Source: Gallionella sp. (GTDB taxonomy: Bacteria > Pseudomonadota > Gammaproteobacteria > Burkholderiales > Gallionellaceae). Taken from it: a stretch of DNA of 6,461 nucleotides. Position 1 is the first letter of the stretch; every line of letters starts with the position of its first letter. Shown here piece after piece: positions 4,550-6,461 of this stretch. The stretch covers positions 1 to 6,461 of the forward strand of contig JARCRR010000199.1 of the NCBI GenBank assembly GCA_029850565.1, given 5' to 3'. The translations under genes and the position numbers were made by a program. Under the pieces are notes generated by a model. That model saw nothing but the letters and a program-made list of their open reading frames with translations, ran no database searches and was not told where the DNA came from.

Positions 4550-5590
4550 GTGGATGTGACTATCGCTATTGATGCCATGGGAGGCGACCATGGGGTGTCT
4601 GTTACCGTTCCCGCAGCTGTAGCCTACCTGCGCGATCACCCTAACGACACCATCGTTCTGGTTGGTCTGCCGGATGCCATCGAGGAAGCATTACGAGCCT
4701 CGGGTATTTCAGGTGACCATCCGCATCTGCGCGTTCATGCTGCGACTGAAGTCGTAGAGATGGACGAACAACCTCAATCTGCCTTGCGCGGCAAAAAAGA
4801 CTCCTCCATGCGAGTCTCGATTAATCTCGTCAAATCTGAAGAAGCTGCAGCTTGTGTCAGTGCGGGGAATACGGGCGCATTGATGGCTACCGCCCGTTAC
4901 GTACTTAAGACGCTTCCCGGCATCGACCGTCCAGCGATCGCCTCTTTCCTGCCCACCAATACCGGCCAGGTTTGCATGCTGGACTTAGGAGCTAACACCG
5001 ATTGCACCGCGGAACACCTGTTGCAATTCGCACTCATGGGCTCCACGCTGGTGACTGCGCTGGAACATAAGTCCAATCCAACGGTTGGTCTGCTGAACAT
5101 CGGCAGTGAGGACATCAAGGGGAACGAAGTCGTCAAGCAAACAGCGCAGTTGCTGCGCGACAGCGACTTGAATTTCTACGGCAACGTCGAAGGTGATGAC
5201 ATCTTCAAGGGTGTCACCGACGTGGTGGTGTGCGACGGTTTTGTCGGTAACGTGGCGCTCAAGACAGCCGAAGGTGTGGCTAAGATGATGGGGGGCTTCC
5301 TAAAAGAAGGTTTCAGCCGCAATCTGTTGACTAAACTCGCGGCTTTAGTGTCCTTGCCAGTACTTAAAGCTTTTAAACATCGTCTTGACCATAGGCGTTA
5401 TAACGGCGCTAGCTTCTTGGGTTTGAAGGGTATCGTGGTAAAGAGTCACGGATCTGCGGATGCCTTTGCTTTCCAGTGCGCAATCGAACGTGCGGCTGAA
5501 GAGGCGCGCGGTGGGATGTTGCAACACATCAGCGAACATGTCGAGAAGTGGCATCATGCTCGCCAAACAACTGCAGGAGAGGTGCTTTGA
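4550..5590 (+). CDS. plsX: Phosphate acyltransferase PlsX
   Basis: PlsX is a peripheral membrane enzyme that converts acyl-ACP and phosphate to acyl-phosphate, the donor PlsY uses to acylate glycerol-3-phosphate in phospholipid synthesis. The protein is 346 aa, normal for the family. The N-terminus VDVTIAIDAMGGDHG (1-15) carries the invariant DAMGGD. SAGNTGALMA (104-113), a DLGAN segment, VVCDGFVGNVALKT and the C-terminal SHGSADAFAFQCAI are further hallmarks. The GTG start is chosen because of the GAGGA at 4538-4542 and because the family begins just before IAIDAMGGD. A 14-residue longer form from 4508 is open but unsupported. Its stop TGA overlaps the fabH TTG, indicating translational coupling. 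Confidence 0.96.
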   Translation: MDVTIAIDAMGGDHGVSVTVPAAVAYLRDHPNDTIVLVGLPDAIEEALRASGISGDHPHLRVHAATEVVEMDEQPQSALRGKKDSSMRVSINLVKSEEAAACVSAGNTGALMATARYVLKTLPGIDRPAIASFLPTNTGQVCMLDLGANTDCTAEHLLQFALMGSTLVTALEHKSNPTVGLLNIGSEDIKGNEVVKQTAQLLRDSDLNFYGNVEGDDIFKGVTDVVVCDGFVGNVALKTAEGVAKMMGGFLKEGFSRNLLTKLAALVSLPVLKAFKHRLDHRRYNGASFLGLKGIVVKSHGSADAFAFQCAIERAAEEARGGMLQHISEHVEKWHHARQTTAGEVL

Positions 5591-6461
5591 CCTATTCCAA
5601 GATCATCGGGACTGGTAGTTATCTGCCAGCCAAGACGGTTACCAATTACGATCTTGAGAAGATCGTCGAGACTTCTCATGATTGGATCGTTTCGCGCAGC
5701 GGAATCGAAGAGCGTCATTTTGCGGCAGAAAACGAATTAACTAGCGACCTAGCGTTGCAAGCCAGTAAAAAAGCCATCGAGGCGGCAGGTATCAGCCCTG
5801 ACGAGATCGATCTGATCATCGTTGCAACCACTTCTCCTGATTTACCTTTCCCTGGAACGGCTTGCATACTGCAGGACAAGTTGGGCATCAGGAACGGCGG
5901 AGCAGCTTTTGACGTTCAGGCGGTGTGCGGTGGTTTCGTGTTCGCGTTGAATACAGCGGACATGTACATTCGTGGCGGTCAGGCGAAGACAGTGCTTGTT
6001 GTTGGTGCTGAGACGTTGTCGCGCATGCTTGATTGGAAAGACCGCACCACATGCGTTCTGTTCGGAGATGGAGCTGGGGCAGTGATTCTGCGTGCTTCGG
6101 ATAAGCCAGGTATCGTGGCAGCCAAGCTACATTCTGACGGAAGACACCGCAATATGTTGAAGGCGGCTCCACTTATCTCAATGGATGGTCAGGCTGTTTT
6201 TAAGTTTGCAGTCAAGGTGTTGAGTGATGTAGTTGAAGAGTTGCTGGAAGATCAGAAGATGGTTGGGACCGACATTGATTGGTTGGTTCCACATCAAGCC
6301 AACATTCGTATCATCGAAGCGACTGCCAAAAAACTAGGTCTTGAAATGGACAATGTCGTGGTGACCGTTTCCAAGCATGGCAACACTTCCGCAGCCTCTA
6401 TACCGCTAGCTTTAGATGCGGCGGTGCGCGATGGACGCATCAAAACAGGGCAGAACATCCT
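5587..6461 (+). CDS. fabH: Beta-ketoacyl-ACP synthase III FabH (3' end cut by window)
   Basis: FabH condenses acetyl-CoA with malonyl-ACP, the first step of type II fatty-acid synthesis. 291 codons are visible, and about 25-30 residues should follow. The catalytic triad is present: Cys114 in DVQAVCGGF, His236 in WLVPHQANIRII and Asn266 in KHGNTSAAS. GDGAGAV and the substrate-pocket segment DWIVSRSGIEER are also present. The start is TTG (5587-5589), overlapping the plsX stop as TTGA, with AGGAG (5575-5579) 7 nt upstream. Between LHSDG (181-185) and MDGQ (199-202) there are 13 residues, where E. coli FabH has 23, so a loop near the active-site entrance is about 10 residues shorter. In E. coli fabD follows fabH, and it would be expected beyond the edge. 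Confidence 0.95.
   Translation, partial: MTYSKIIGTGSYLPAKTVTNYDLEKIVETSHDWIVSRSGIEERHFAAENELTSDLALQASKKAIEAAGISPDEIDLIIVATTSPDLPFPGTACILQDKLGIRNGGAAFDVQAVCGGFVFALNTADMYIRGGQAKTVLVVGAETLSRMLDWKDRTTCVLFGDGAGAVILRASDKPGIVAAKLHSDGRHRNMLKAAPLISMDGQAVFKFAVKVLSDVVEELLEDQKMVGTDIDWLVPHQANIRIIEATAKKLGLEMDNVVVTVSKHGNTSAASIPLALDAAVRDGRIKTGQNI

Overview
The window looks like chromosomal housekeeping DNA from a betaproteobacterium. This is an inference from three things: the protein sequences; the YceF / YceD-L32-PlsX-FabH order, which matches the Escherichia coli neighbourhood except that yceF is inverted; and a GluRS gene next to tRNA-Ala and tRNA-Glu. The species cannot be named from the sequence alone. 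I see no intact mobile element, CRISPR array, defence locus or clearly new multi-gene system.

Left part (1-1948): on the minus strand lie gltX (glutamyl-tRNA synthetase), then tRNA-Ala(GGC) and tRNA-Glu(TTC), ending in a clear hairpin terminator. The tRNA pair has its own near-consensus promoter just behind the gltX stop. gltX is divergent from tRNA-Val(CAC) on the plus strand, and both have plausible sigma70-type promoters whose -35 boxes are 4 bp apart.

Middle (1949-2618): this is the only accessory-looking stretch. Behind the 3' end of tRNA-Val is a short, decayed tyrosine-recombinase C-terminus on the minus strand, in which the catalytic tyrosine appears to be histidine. About 250 bp rich in inverted repeats but without a gene follows, then tRNA-His(GTG). 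It reads as the scar of an element that once used the tRNA-Val 3' end.

Right part (2619-6461): dksA and yceF (maf family) are on the minus strand. Divergently, yceD, rpmF, plsX and fabH (cut by the window end) run on the plus strand as the ribosomal protein / fatty-acid and phospholipid synthesis operon. PlsX makes acyl-phosphate from acyl-ACP and FabH starts fatty-acid chains, so membrane synthesis is tied to a ribosomal protein gene. The yceF-yceD gap is only 58 bp. It holds a consensus-like promoter so close to the yceD ATG that the mRNA should be leaderless or nearly so. DksA, with ppGpp, is the known regulator of tRNA-type promoters with GC-rich discriminators, and promoters of that kind precede the tRNAs in this window.

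Start choices made here: dksA at the inner ATG (3041), plsX at GTG 4550, yceF at TTG 3719, and fabH at TTG 5587 overlapping the plsX stop.
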